NCBI GenBank assembly: GCA_016235425.1
Contig: JACRLC010000056.1
Location: 1-32,110, forward strand
Length of the DNA stretch: 32,110 nucleotides
Source of the DNA: Chloroflexota bacterium
GTDB lineage: Bacteria; Chloroflexota; Anaerolineae; Anaerolineales; Villigracilaceae
Reading direction: 5' to 3'
Numbering within the stretch: position 1 is the stretch's first letter; each line of letters opens with the position of its first letter. The translations under genes were made by a program, and so were the position numbers. This document shows positions 8,030 to 15,833 of the stretch, piece by piece. Under the pieces are notes generated by a model, which had not been told where the DNA came from, did not search any database, and saw only the letters and a list, made by a program, of their open reading frames with translations.

Positions 8030-10051
8030 TTGTTCACAAAAAAACTTTCCAATCAATCCACGAATCTCCTCGTTCACCGACTCGGATTGCATAAAATCCG
8101 TCATCAACTCACAAGCCTGCACTTGCAGGAAATGATCCGCGCTCACGATTCTGGAGAGACCGCGCACCTGCTCCGCGTCACCCAGAACAGCATAAGCCTG
8201 AATGAACGGCATCCATTCAACGCTGTCTTCGGGGTAATGCCCGTTTTGGAGAGCTTCTCTGTGCAAAGCAGGGATCGCGTCCCAATCGCCGAGCTGACGG
8301 GCAAGGTCGGCTTGCTCAAAATAATAACACCAGCCACGCTCAGGCTCTACGCCGAAAACCGTTTTGAGCGGCGGAGCATGTTTCCCATCCAACAACACAT
8401 TCTCGATCTTCGATTCCGGCGCGACCGCCATGATCCGCTGGTCATCCGACGCGGAAAGTTCGGGCTGGGTCCCATTCAACACGCGCACACAGGCACGCTC
8501 GTTCGGCTGGGTCAGCACGAGCACATTGCCATAATCCATCAGGATGTGAGTGTTGCGGCGATCGGGTTCGTTCTGTCCATTGCCGGTCATTATCCGCAAA
8601 ACATTTTCAGGAGTAAGAAGCACCGCCGAAACGGGAGCCTCCACCGGCCTGGTCGTTTGCGGATCCGGGTAATAGATCAAGTTTGCCGCGCCCCAGACGA
8701 AATAGTCCTCCTGGATGGGCGCGGGATAATTCACCGCCAGCGTCGTGCCGGGCCTCAATTGCGGAATCCGCCACGATACCTGCCACCAAAAATTCCGCGC
8801 GGTCTCAAAGTCCCTGGCCGAGTTGGACGCGTTGGCATAATGCGTCATCACCGCGCTGATAGTCAACAATCCAACCAAAGCCAGCCGCAAGCGCGGCGCA
8901 CTCAGGTAATAAAGCATGGACACCAGCACCATCGCACTGCCGACCGAACTTGCCAGCGCGTAACGCGAATAACTGATGAGTTCCACGTGGCGATTGACCA
9001 AAATGACCGGGATCAGCCCGGCCACCGCGCTGACCAATCCCACCCACAACGCTTCCTCCCGCCAATTGGATTCATGCGCTTCCTCCTCGGACCTCGAACC
9101 TGCCGCCGTTAAATAAGCAGTCAACGCCGCCCCAACCGCGAAGGCCAAAATGAATCCGATCCACGTTTCGCTCAGGCGCAGGTTAAAACCGAGGGTATAG
9201 AATGGCACACCCCACGCCAAAAATGTGACACTGAACGTATCCTGGATCGTCCGCGCCAGCCACCAGAGTCCTGTTTGAAGCGGCGAGGCAAGCAACTGCC
9301 CGAACTGCAAACCCACATCGGTCGCGCCGCGTTCGCTCGTAAAGAAGAACAAACGCCAAACGAGAAATGCCAACGGTCCAATCGAAAATGGAAGCCAAAC
9401 TCGCGCCGTCTGCGTCAGCCTTTCGCGAAACGTTGACCGTTCGCGGTGAGCAACGACGAGGTACACACACAGCACGCGCAATACTTCGAGACCGAGAAAA
9501 TATTCCACCAGCCCAAGATAGATCCATGCCAGCAGGGCGGATAGGCCAGCCCAAAATATTTTCGCGGCAGGCTTATCGGAGATCATCGCTTTTATAGTCA
9601 GCGCCAGGGAAGTCATCGCGGCCCACAGGCTGATGATTTGCGACTGGTAATCAATTGGGTTGACTTGTGATAGAAAGCCGGGATAGACCAGGAAGAATAA
9701 TGAAATCAGCAGGTTGGGCTTGCGGTTGCGCGGCCAGAGCTTATGCAGCAACCACAAGAGACTGACAGCCCCCAGCAGTCGAAACACGTAGGCATTGATG
9801 TGGTAAGGCAGGGGGGCATCGCCAAAAAGCGCGTAGGTTGGACCGAGGACGAAGGCACGCAGGGGGCGGTCGCGTTCAAAGGCCGGACCAAAAAATTCAG
9901 AGCCTTGCACGTGCGCGCCAAACATCAAATACCAGTCATCATTGGCGTAACCGAGCCGGGCGACCAACGGCAAATACGTCAGCGCCGAAACGACCAGCAA
10001 CACGAAGACACCCATCCAGAAGGAGCCATCAACACGGATTTTATTTCTCAC
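8018..10051 (-). CDS. Large GT-C-like polytopic membrane protein
   Basis: A 677-residue protein with about ten to twelve membrane segments in its first 440 residues and a soluble C-terminal domain of about 230 residues. The first outer loop has RLGYANDDWYLMFG, an acidic Asp-Asp motif at the place where GT-C glycosyltransferases keep the catalytic Asp. The start is GTG at 10051, supported by AGGAG about nine bases upstream. It begins 3 bp after the cytidylyltransferase stop, so they form one unit. It may transfer a lipid-linked sugar at the outer membrane face. Sequence similarity to named enzymes is weak. The 3' end is formed by a dispersed repeat, so the last few residues may not be ancestral. 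Confidence 0.75.
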   Translation of the reverse strand: MRNKIRVDGSFWMGVFVLLVVSALTYLPLVARLGYANDDWYLMFGAHVQGSEFFGPAFERDRPLRAFVLGPTYALFGDAPLPYHINAYVFRLLGAVSLLWLLHKLWPRNRKPNLLISLFFLVYPGFLSQVNPIDYQSQIISLWAAMTSLALTIKAMISDKPAAKIFWAGLSALLAWIYLGLVEYFLGLEVLRVLCVYLVVAHRERSTFRERLTQTARVWLPFSIGPLAFLVWRLFFFTSERGATDVGLQFGQLLASPLQTGLWWLARTIQDTFSVTFLAWGVPFYTLGFNLRLSETWIGFILAFAVGAALTAYLTAAGSRSEEEAHESNWREEALWVGLVSAVAGLIPVILVNRHVELISYSRYALASSVGSAMVLVSMLYYLSAPRLRLALVGLLTISAVMTHYANASNSARDFETARNFWWQVSWRIPQLRPGTTLAVNYPAPIQEDYFVWGAANLIYYPDPQTTRPVEAPVSAVLLTPENVLRIMTGNGQNEPDRRNTHILMDYGNVLVLTQPNERACVRVLNGTQPELSASDDQRIMAVAPESKIENVLLDGKHAPPLKTVFGVEPERGWCYYFEQADLARQLGDWDAIPALHREALQNGHYPEDSVEWMPFIQAYAVLGDAEQVRGLSRIVSADHFLQVQACELMTDFMQSESVNEEIRGLIGKFFCEQPSP

Positions 10052-10054
10052 CGA

Positions 10055-10732
10055 TCACTTCTCCTGGGAAGACTTCCGGCGCATGAGGAAATCTGTTATT
10101 TCAAAATCAAGTTCTTCGTCAATATCCCACGCTTCGTCGGCGTCAATCTCGAACATCAACGGGTGGCCGCTGATGCGGTGGCGTTTCGCCATCAAATTTT
10201 CGCGGGTGAAAATATAAATGCAGGAATTTTCCTCGTACACGGGCGGCAAATCCTGCGTCTGGATCAGTTCATTGGGATTGTGGTTGATGGCCTTTCCGTG
10301 CTGGTCGTACAGGCGGGTTTGGAGGCGCGTCACAGAAAAGAGGGAGTCGTAGGTGGGGTAATTGGTAATTAGTGATTGGATGGCACGCGAAATCGTTTCA
10401 GGTTTAAGCAGGGGATTCGTGCTGTGCGTCTGCAAATAGAAATCAGAAGGGACTTGTTCCGTGTCATACAGCAGTATCTCGTTCATCGGGACATCATCCG
10501 CGCGGAGGTGTTCGGGGCGATTGAGGACTTTGACTTGTGGAAAGTGCCGGCGCAGGCCTTCCATCACCGGGTCAGAGTCGGTATCTACGACGATTTGGTC
10601 AATTTCAGGGACGGCGAGGAGCGTTTCGATGATGTGGTGAAAAAGCGGCTTTCCCGCCAGCGGGCGATAGTTCTTGCCAGGCACACGCTGGCTGTGATGA
10701 CGCATGGGAACGAGGGCAACGAGTTGGAACAT
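10055..10732 (-). CDS. CMP-nonulosonate synthetase-like cytidylyltransferase
   Basis: A 225-residue nucleotidyltransferase of the NeuA/KdsB type, expected to activate an acidic sugar with CTP. The N-terminus LVALVPMRHHSQRVPGKNYR is a variant of the PARGGSKRxPxKN nucleotide-binding loop, with HHSQR replacing GGSKR. IVVDTDSDPV supplies the metal/nucleotide region, and DADEAWDIDEELDFEI the C-terminal acidic motif. It is a different subfamily from the cytidylyltransferase domain at 20994-22235, so two different acidic sugars (or a sugar and a relative) may be activated. A pyrimidine-rich leader with no good ribosome binding site precedes the ATG. It heads a unit with the downstream GT-C-like gene. 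Confidence 0.82.
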   Translation of the reverse strand: MFQLVALVPMRHHSQRVPGKNYRPLAGKPLFHHIIETLLAVPEIDQIVVDTDSDPVMEGLRRHFPQVKVLNRPEHLRADDVPMNEILLYDTEQVPSDFYLQTHSTNPLLKPETISRAIQSLITNYPTYDSLFSVTRLQTRLYDQHGKAINHNPNELIQTQDLPPVYEENSCIYIFTRENLMAKRHRISGHPLMFEIDADEAWDIDEELDFEITDFLMRRKSSQEK

Positions 10733-10779
10733 GAGGAGGGGGATAGAGAATAGAGATTAGAGGATTAGAGAATGGGCTG

Positions 10780-10785
10780 ATTATA
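10780..10785 (-). promoter_or_regulatory. Candidate -10 element for the cytidylyltransferase gene
   Basis: TATAAT on the minus strand (10785 to 10780), 47 bases before the ATG. No convincing -35 was found at 16-18 bases. The implied leader is almost all C and T. Confidence 0.4.
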
Positions 10786-10806
10786 CCGAATTGCCCCTCA
10801 AAGCAA

Positions 10807-10839
10807 AGGAGACAGCCACTTCGGGAGTGACTGCCTCCT
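10807..10839. terminator. Imperfect hairpin downstream of the small-gene pair
   Basis: A 14-bp stem with two mismatches (AGGAGACAGCCACT against AGTGACTGCCTCCT) around a TCGGG loop. It lies 43 bases beyond the stop at 10882. On the minus strand it is followed by TTTGCTTTG, so weak termination is possible. It could equally be a degenerate copy of the GTGAC-type repeat. Confidence 0.4.
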
Positions 10840-10881
10840 GATGATTATTCTTGGAGATTGGGCCTTATGCAGCGATACAGA

Positions 10882-11160
10882 TCAAGCTGCCACCGGCACA
10901 AAGATACTTGGCTTAGCCTTTGCTGTCAATTCGCTGGTCTTGATTCGCGCAAAAACAATCGGTCTATTCTGGCTTCCATACTTTTTGAGCAATTCAAGAT
11001 TGAACATGCTGATTTCAGGGTCGTCTTCAGGTAAAACCACCAATTCAAATTTGTCAGGAAGCACATCAAAAACCTTCGGGTGATCAATCAGATATTGCAT
11101 GATTACACCCGTCAAACGGATGTTGCGTTCAGCAATATCAGATTTTACTTTTTTAGCCAT
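10882..11160 (-). CDS. Small protein resembling DUF5647
   Basis: A 92-residue protein of unknown function. IAERNIRLTGVIMQYLIDHP followed by LPDKFELVVLPEDDPE and NLELLKKYG matches my recollection of the DUF5647 family; no function is established. The ATG at 11160 has a GGAGG eight bases upstream. It overlaps the preceding small gene by 16 bp, so the two are a translationally linked pair. The pair resembles two-gene toxin-antitoxin layout in size and overlap only; neither protein shows a known toxin motif. It may serve as a partner-binding or regulatory subunit. Confidence 0.6.
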   Translation of the reverse strand: MAKKVKSDIAERNIRLTGVIMQYLIDHPKVFDVLPDKFELVVLPEDDPEISMFNLELLKKYGSQNRPIVFARIKTSELTAKAKPSIFVPVAA

Positions 11161-11459
11161 TCTTCATACCTCCGGCGATATTCTCGCCAATTCGTTTCCA
11201 AATCATTAATTGCAAAATTCAGGCCTTCTTTGTAGTTGCGGACAGAAATTTCTGTTTTCTCGGTCTTTTTTCGTGGGTGGATTGTATCACGGTGGGCAAA
11301 GCCATGAGCCGTGTCATAACGGACAACAGGTTTCCATTCATCGCCAAACAAGCATTCCAATTGCACTACAAATGATGTGACTTCGCCGCGTTCCAGGTCG
11401 AAATACACTCTCAGGGTATTCTCATTTTCGAAAAGGCGAAGAAACTCAACACGGCGCAT
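11145..11459 (-). CDS. Small protein resembling DUF7718, partner of the 10882 gene
   Basis: A 104-residue protein. The start at 11459 (MRRVEFL) was preferred over an in-frame TTG two codons earlier because AAGGA lies about seven bases upstream. The beta-rich first half has FVVQLECLFGDEWKPVVRYD and AHGFAHRD, and the C-terminal half is a basic helix (YRRRYEEWLKK). My recollection is that proteins like this (DUF7718) often sit next to DUF5647 genes. The conserved R..H/HRD region could be catalytic, but that is speculative. It starts 2 bp after the GT2 stop and has a -10 box inside the end of that gene. Confidence 0.6.
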   Translation of the reverse strand: MRRVEFLRLFENENTLRVYFDLERGEVTSFVVQLECLFGDEWKPVVRYDTAHGFAHRDTIHPRKKTEKTEISVRNYKEGLNFAINDLETNWREYRRRYEEWLKK

Positions 11460-11461
11460 GG

Positions 11462-12397
11462 TCAATCCTTATTATACCGAATCGGCTCCACATCCCTCTT
11501 CGTGTCCTCTTTCGGCTTTCTCTCCCGCGCATAATAAAACGTCTCTCGCAATTGCGCAGTGAGCAAGCCTGATTCGCGATAACCCATGCGCGTCCCGTGG
11601 AACTGCATGAAACGGAACCAGAAGATCGAGGGGAGACTTTTCCATAGCACACGTTCGCGCGCGGCGTGCCATAGGTCGCTGATGATGTTTGTCGTCGTTA
11701 AGCGCGCAAAATCGTACAGATTGAAATGCGCTTCGGGATGGATTTGTTTGAAGGCCATGGCTTCACGGCGGTAACGGTTGAACACACCGCGCGGCGTCTC
11801 GTTGTGGATGTGGATGATCTCGGCCTCGGCTACGTAGGCGATGGCATATCCATGTTCCTTTGCCCACTTCGCCCATGCCAAATCCTCCAGCCCCGTCAAT
11901 GTTTCGTCGTAGGGGTTCTGCTCCCACAGAGTCCTTCGGATGGCGGCGTTGGCGTTGTTGCAAAAGGCGGTCTCCTGCCGCGGCTTGCTGACTTCGGGAA
12001 ACCACTGGTGATAGATCTGCTGTTCCGAAAACCTGGCAGTCTCAGGCCCGCGTTGTTTGCCGTAAGCGAGCGCGACCTTGCCGTCTTCAAATGGACGAAG
12101 GAGAGTCTCCAGCCAATCGGGATAGACGGGGTAAACGTGCGCGCTGGCAATGACGATAAAATCCCGCGTCGCTTCGCGGACCCCGAGGTTGAGCGACCGG
12201 CCAAAGGTGAATTCTTCGGGACGGATGTTCACGACCTTCGCCCCAAACGACTCAGCAATCGAGACGGTTGAATCGCTGGAACCGGAGTCGACGAGAATGA
12301 TTTCAACATCCGTGAGCGTTTGGCGCCGAATCCCCTCGAGCAAACGTCCGATGTGTTTTTCTTCGTTGTAGGCGCGGATGACGATGGAGCAGTTCAT
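11462..12397 (-). CDS. Glycosyltransferase family 2, DXD-variant
   Basis: A 311-residue GT2 enzyme. The start at 12397 (MNCSIVIRAYNEEKHIG) puts the family's first strand at the N-terminus; an ATG at 12412 also exists but lies in a dispersed repeat. ILVDSGSSDST is the nucleotide-binding motif. Where most members have an acidic DXD or SQDAYP, this has ASAHVYPVYPDWL, so one metal-coordinating Asp is replaced by His-Val. GLEDLAWAKWAKEHG is the acceptor-side catalytic ED region. It resembles rhamnosyl- or similar transferases of surface polysaccharide clusters. Donor specificity is unknown. Confidence 0.85.
   Translation of the reverse strand: MNCSIVIRAYNEEKHIGRLLEGIRRQTLTDVEIILVDSGSSDSTVSIAESFGAKVVNIRPEEFTFGRSLNLGVREATRDFIVIASAHVYPVYPDWLETLLRPFEDGKVALAYGKQRGPETARFSEQQIYHQWFPEVSKPRQETAFCNNANAAIRRTLWEQNPYDETLTGLEDLAWAKWAKEHGYAIAYVAEAEIIHIHNETPRGVFNRYRREAMAFKQIHPEAHFNLYDFARLTTTNIISDLWHAARERVLWKSLPSIFWFRFMQFHGTRMGYRESGLLTAQLRETFYYARERKPKEDTKRDVEPIRYNKD
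11471..11476 (-). promoter_or_regulatory. Internal -10 element for the 11459-10882 pair
   Basis: TATAAT on the minus strand (11476 to 11471), inside the last codons of the GT2 gene and 11 bases before the ATG at 11459. Transcription would start about five bases before the start codon, giving the pair a promoter of its own with a very short leader. Confidence 0.45.
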
Positions 12398-12406
12398 AAA
12401 TTGATC

Positions 12407-12533
12407 TGTCATTGCGAGGCGGCGATGTTCCGCCGAAGCAATCTCCCGTTTAGCAGTTTTTTTCTCATCGAGAAGATTTCGCCGTTAAAGAGGAGATTGC
12501 TTCGTCGGGAAGAACACCCTCCTCGCAACGACA
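12407..12533. repeat. Imperfect palindromic intergenic repeat (MITE/REP-like)
   Basis: The whole gap between the GT2 and sulfotransferase genes is one imperfect palindrome. TGTCATTGCGAGG starts the left arm and GAAGCAATCTCC ends it. GGAGATTGCTTCG starts the right arm, which closes with CCTCGCAACGACA. The arms are separated by about 45 bases. This resembles mobile miniature or REP elements, with no coding capacity. Confidence 0.7.
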
Positions 12534-12535
12534 TG

Positions 12536-13393
12536 TTACCAGTCATTATCCTTCTCATATCCCAGCTTGATCAACAAATCTCCTGCCACATCCTTGAAGA
12601 TGCGTTTATGCTCCTCCTTGAAATGCTTCTTCCATTCGCCGGTCTTGCCTGAACGGAAGGTCGGAGACTTTGTCGGGTTGATGGAGGATTCGAGGGAATT
12701 TAGAATCAGTTGTCGGGGCGCGTGAAGCGGGGCGCGGGTGAGGAAGTGGTCCATGATGCAGGTCAATGTTGAGGCGCGGTTGTTGATCAAGTCTTCGAAA
12801 TGAATCGTCAGCACTTCGGGATGGTCGGGCCAGCCGAGGTAAGGTGCGAAGCGGTCAGCGATGTCGGGGAATTCAATGCCAGCATCAGGGCGGCCAAGGA
12901 TGCTTGTTTTTAGGCGCGAGTCAAAGTCGGGGAGGGAGGTGTAGTAGTCGTGATGGACGTGGCGGGATTCCATGTCGGTCACGTAAAAAACGTGCGAGAC
13001 GACCACGTCGCGCGGGTCTCGAAAAATGAAGTATGGGATGAAGACTGGCGAACACACGCGAACGATTGCATCAGGCCGCGCAAAGAGATGGGCGGAGGCA
13101 ATGTCGCAAGGACGAAGGGAATCGAGCCAGGCGAGGGCCTGTTCGGGGGCGCGCTTGCGTCCGCTTTCGCCTTCGTATTCGGCGTAGAATGAGTGCAGGC
13201 GGCGGGAGAAGGGCGCGACATTCGAGAAGCCGAGCAGGATTTGGTCAAGGAGGTGCGTGCCGCTTTTGGGAAAGGAGATGCCGAGCAGGGTCGGCCAGCC
13301 GTTTTGAGGGGCAGTGGTGTTCGCAAAGCGGGCGCGCTGGGCGAGTTTTTCGGTCTGGTAGAGGGTGCGGCGAAGGGACGATTTCAAAGTCAT
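12536..13393 (-). CDS. Sulfotransferase (PAPS-dependent)
   Basis: A 285-residue enzyme expected to transfer sulfate from PAPS to a hydroxyl of a glycan or similar acceptor. The 5'-phosphosulfate loop FPKSGTHLL is at residues 41-49, the 3'-phosphate motif FRDPRDVVVSH at residues 124-134, and the C-terminal RSGKTGEWK matches the RxGxxGxWK motif. A His in IASAHLFAR near residue 102 is a candidate base. Its last about 40 residues (KDVAGDLL, LGYEKDNDW) are nearly repeated in the sulfotransferases at 19223 and 30730, so the three are paralogs. PAPS would come from the enzyme at 25395-27119. Confidence 0.9.
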   Translation of the reverse strand: MTLKSSLRRTLYQTEKLAQRARFANTTAPQNGWPTLLGISFPKSGTHLLDQILLGFSNVAPFSRRLHSFYAEYEGESGRKRAPEQALAWLDSLRPCDIASAHLFARPDAIVRVCSPVFIPYFIFRDPRDVVVSHVFYVTDMESRHVHHDYYTSLPDFDSRLKTSILGRPDAGIEFPDIADRFAPYLGWPDHPEVLTIHFEDLINNRASTLTCIMDHFLTRAPLHAPRQLILNSLESSINPTKSPTFRSGKTGEWKKHFKEEHKRIFKDVAGDLLIKLGYEKDNDW

Positions 13394-13476
13394 GGGAATA
13401 TTTAACCACAGAAATCAGCCACAGAGAAAATGGAGTCCAATGTCTCCAGAATTTGGAAGTATCCAACGTCTGGAGA

Positions 13477-13496
13477 CCCTTCGGCAAGCTCAGGGC
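13477..13496. repeat. Short dispersed repeat
   Basis: CCCTTCGGCAAGCTCAGGGC, related to the copy at 5166-5186. It lies in the 13394-13574 gap, which otherwise holds no gene. The same gap contains CCACAGAAATCAGCCACAG, another low-complexity repeat-like stretch. Confidence 0.45.
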
Positions 13497-13574
13497 AACG
13501 CTTTGGACTCCGAATCACGAGATACTTTGGATGGGCAACGGTGTTATTGTTTTCGGCCAAAGGAAATCAACAAA

Positions 13575-14174
13575 ATGAAGGTTACTATTTTCAATACCCC
13601 TATTCTCTCCGAGTTCTTCCACCAGCTAACGAAACTGCTTTTGCGCGCCTTCGGCTGGCGCGTGGATGGAAAATTCCCCGACCTGCCCAAGTTCGTTGTG
13701 GTCGGCGCGCCGCATACATCCAATTGGGATTTTTTGCTGTTTCTGGGCGTGATCTTTCAACTGCGAGCCAATGTCCGTTTCATGGGCAAGGCGGAGTTGT
13801 TTAACAATCCGTTTGGGTGGTTCTTTTATTGGTGCGGCGGCATTCCTGTGGACCGTTCCAAATCCACAGGCCTGGTGGAGCAAATGGTGCAGGCTTGCAA
13901 AAAAGCGAAACAATTTGTCCTGGTCATTGCCCCCGAGGGCACACGTCATAGAGTCACTGAATGGAAGATGGGGTTTTATCACATTGCCAAAAGCGCAGGC
14001 ATCCCCATGGTTATGGCTGTTGTGGACGGGATCAGGAAAACAGTCCATGTGGGGCAGGTATTTCATCCCACAGATGATGCGGAGGCGGACATGAAGGCGA
14101 TCAAGGGATTTTTTGCAGGGATGGCGGGGATCAATCCAAGAAGGAAATATATAACTTTGGAGGAGCGATATTAA
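13575..14174 (+). CDS. PlsC-type 1-acyl-glycerol-3-phosphate acyltransferase-like protein
   Basis: A 199-residue acyltransferase. The start at 13575 has AAAGGA ten bases upstream; longer in-frame extensions run through a repeat and are rejected. HTSNWD is the HX4D catalytic motif (about residue 40), followed by FYWCGGIPVDRS (block II-like) and APEGTR (block III, acceptor binding). At about 200 residues it is the compact form often called a putative PlsC-like or lysophospholipid acyltransferase. It would act at the membrane, either in phospholipid synthesis or in acylating a glycolipid. It is on the plus strand, divergent from the sulfotransferase, so probably independent of the glycan operon. 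Confidence 0.85.
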   Translation: MKVTIFNTPILSEFFHQLTKLLLRAFGWRVDGKFPDLPKFVVVGAPHTSNWDFLLFLGVIFQLRANVRFMGKAELFNNPFGWFFYWCGGIPVDRSKSTGLVEQMVQACKKAKQFVLVIAPEGTRHRVTEWKMGFYHIAKSAGIPMVMAVVDGIRKTVHVGQVFHPTDDAEADMKAIKGFFAGMAGINPRRKYITLEERY

Positions 14175-14276
14175 GACTTGAAGTGTCTTCATGAGGGGTC
14201 GGTCAATCACAATCTGTCCACGCAATTGACTCGGTTAGTCAGGGTGCATGTGAGGCATGCCAGGCTTTGGCCGTTG

Positions 14277-14305
14277 TTGAATTTGGGGGTAATTCGTTCT
14301 ATACT
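14277..14305 (+). promoter_or_regulatory. Candidate sigma-70 promoter for the lipoprotein gene
   Basis: TTGAAT (14277-14282), a 17-base spacer, then TATACT (14300-14305). It lies about 130 bases before the lipoprotein ATG. The 14175-14434 gap shows no other feature. Confidence 0.4.
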
Positions 14306-14434
14306 GTGGTTGGGCGGAATCATATCTTAGCGGTTGTTTTTCACGACACCAGTTTAGACCTGCGTTTAACATTCGTGTACAAGTCACTGGTTTGCCGCGG
14401 TGCGCGGTTACTGCTCAACAAAGGAGTCATGAGG

Positions 14435-14923
14435 ATGAGAAAGCAGTTTCTTTCATGTACCGTGATTGGGCTGATCCTGTTCTCTGCCTGCGCGCCCTCC
14501 GCCGTCACGACTCCTACACCAACAGTCATCCCTACGGCGACATCCACGCTGACTCCAACCAATACACCCCCTGTTCCCGCTGTGACAAATACACCTCTCC
14601 CGCTCACTCACCTTGACCTATGGCTGTCCATTGAAGATGACCCGGCCGCACCGCCAATTGGCAAACTCAAGGTAAATAGTGTGTCCGCCCTCTACATCTG
14701 GGCCAAAGCGCCAGAGGGTGTGGAAGGCGATTTTACATTGTGGGCTACCTATCAGCATGGAGGAAGGGATCAACTCGGTTACACCTTCCACGCAAGACCC
14801 GATGGTCAACCCCGGGACTGTGGAGTTTGGAGTGGGAGATTTCTCAACATGAAAGGGACAGTCATCCTGGAGGCTTACGCAGGCGATCTGTTGCTTGGGA
14901 GTTTTAAGTTTTCGATTGATTAG
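14435..14923 (+). CDS. Lipoprotein with Thr/Pro-rich stalk
   Basis: A 162-residue exported protein. The start at 14435 (MRKQFLSC) was chosen because AAGGAG at 14421-14426 lies eight bases upstream; the ATG two codons earlier would leave only two bases. The signal ends in the lipobox LFSAC. A stalk rich in Thr and Pro (TPTPTVIPTATST and onward, to about residue 55) is likely extended and perhaps O-glycosylated, a layout common in Anaerolineae lipoproteins. The remaining about 105 residues are a small beta-rich domain with one Cys near the end (RDCGVWSG). Function unknown. Its cell-surface location puts it among possible acceptors of the local glycans, but that is only a possibility. Confidence 0.75.
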   Translation: MRKQFLSCTVIGLILFSACAPSAVTTPTPTVIPTATSTLTPTNTPPVPAVTNTPLPLTHLDLWLSIEDDPAAPPIGKLKVNSVSALYIWAKAPEGVEGDFTLWATYQHGGRDQLGYTFHARPDGQPRDCGVWSGRFLNMKGTVILEAYAGDLLLGSFKFSID

Positions 14924-14936
14924 GTTGGTAACTACA

Positions 14937-15032
14937 AGACCTGACATGTCTCATCCGCGCCGTGGTAAACCAAGACAGTCGCGTGGATGTGGGTCACAGT
15001 TTATCGGGCTTTCGCGGAGACATGTCAGGTCT
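14937..15032. repeat. 16-bp perfect inverted repeat, possible terminator or MITE
   Basis: AGACCTGACATGTCTC (14937-14952) and GAGACATGTCAGGTCT (15017-15032) are perfect inverted repeats 64 bases apart. They begin 13 bases after the lipoprotein stop. No T-run follows, so a mobile or REP-type element is likelier than a simple terminator. Confidence 0.75.
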
Positions 15033-15098
15033 GCCCCATTTTCGAACGGACACGTTGTTGTTTCGGGGAGCGCTTTAGCAGACAATATTAGAATTTGC

Positions 15099-15104
15099 TA
15101 TAAT
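15099..15104 (+). promoter_or_regulatory. -10 element 6 bases before the mntA-like ATG
   Basis: TATAAT ends six bases before the start codon at 15111; TTAGCA at 15075-15080 is a fair -35 at 18 bases. Transcription would begin at or next to the ATG, so the message would be leaderless. No ribosome binding site is present. Confidence 0.5.
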
Positions 15105-15110
15105 CAAAGT

Positions 15111-15428
15111 ATGAGCAAGATAAAAATCAAAATTCCAAAATCTAAAGTCGCTGAATTTTGCAAACGTTGGAACGTATCAGAGTTTGCCATTTTTGGGTCG
15201 GCTTTGCGTGCTGACTTTCGCCCTGACAGCGATGTGGACATATTGGTTTCTTTTGCCCCTAATGCAAAAGTATCCTTGTTTGATATGGTGCGTATGCAGG
15301 ATGAGCTAAAAACCATCTTTGGCCGAGACGTGGACTTGATCAGCAAGCGCGGCGTGGAAACCAGCCGTAACTATCTCAGGCGGAAAGCTATTCTCGAATC
15401 GGCACAGGTGATCCATGTCGCGCGATGA
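15111..15428 (+). CDS. MNT-type minimal nucleotidyltransferase (MntA-like antitoxin)
   Basis: A 105-residue nucleotidyltransferase. G29-S30, ten residues, then D41-x-D43 form the GSx10DxD signature, with a third acidic residue in GRDVDLI. In HEPN/MNT modules the MNT protein AMPylates the HEPN toxin on its Tyr and so silences it (established for MntA/HepT). The start at 15111 follows the -10 box directly. It overlaps the HEPN gene by 14 bp, the usual arrangement for this pair. It sits in the gap between two glycan blocks, an accessory location typical of such modules. Confidence 0.88.
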   Translation: MSKIKIKIPKSKVAEFCKRWNVSEFAIFGSALRADFRPDSDVDILVSFAPNAKVSLFDMVRMQDELKTIFGRDVDLISKRGVETSRNYLRRKAILESAQVIHVAR

Positions 15429-15753
15429 TACCTATCTGGTGGACATTCTCGAATCTGCAAAGATCGCGCTGGATTATGTCTTCGGCAAGGAGTGGAATGA
15501 GTTTTATGAAGATATCCAGTGTCAGGATGCAGTTGTACGTCGCATTGAAATTATCGGCGAAGCGGCACGACGAGTTTCGCAAGAGACGCGCGACAAGTAT
15601 CCGCAAATTCCCTGGCGCGAAATGACCAGCATGAGAAACCTGGTCATCCATGAATACGATGTGGTAGACATTAATCAAGTGTGGGATACGGCGCAAAATA
15701 AACTTCCACCCTTGATTGAAGAATTATCAAAAATCGTTCCTCCACCTGAATAA
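15415..15753 (+). CDS. HEPN toxin, HepT-like (DUF86)
   Basis: A 112-residue all-helical HEPN-domain RNase. R74-N-L-V-I-H79-E-Y81 is the RX4HxY active motif: Arg and His cut RNA, and Tyr81 is the residue modified by the cognate MNT enzyme in characterised pairs. IEIIGEAARRVS is the conserved second helix of the DUF86 type. It is translated from a start inside the upstream nucleotidyltransferase gene, in a different frame. The motif is intact, so the pair should be active. Confidence 0.88.
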   Translation: MSRDDTYLVDILESAKIALDYVFGKEWNEFYEDIQCQDAVVRRIEIIGEAARRVSQETRDKYPQIPWREMTSMRNLVIHEYDVVDINQVWDTAQNKLPPLIEELSKIVPPPE

Positions 15754-15800
15754 CCCAAAAGGCTCCCCTCCACGGGGGTGCATCGCGAAGGGGTTGGGCG
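15754..15800. repeat. Hairpin repeat after the HepT gene
   Basis: Beginning at the stop of the HEPN gene, AGGCTCCCCTCCACGGGGGT and GAAGGGGTTGGGCGGAC resemble the C-rich/G-rich hairpin family at 2781 and 24187. It may end transcription of the module. Confidence 0.4.
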
Positions 15801-15833
15801 GACACATTGTTGATTTCGGGAAAGATTTCGACT

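Noticed and set aside
8030-9112. 360-residue plus-strand frame opposite the membrane protein
   Set aside because: Rich in Arg/His with no hydrophobic or domain pattern; the opposite strand encodes a coherent membrane protein.
13365-13574. Extended acyltransferase N-terminus
   Set aside because: It passes through a dispersed repeat; AAAGGA before 13575 and the family length fit the shorter form.
14267-14434. Upstream extension of the second lipoprotein
   Set aside because: A good ribosome site and signal peptide support the start at 14435; the extension runs over a promoter-like sequence.
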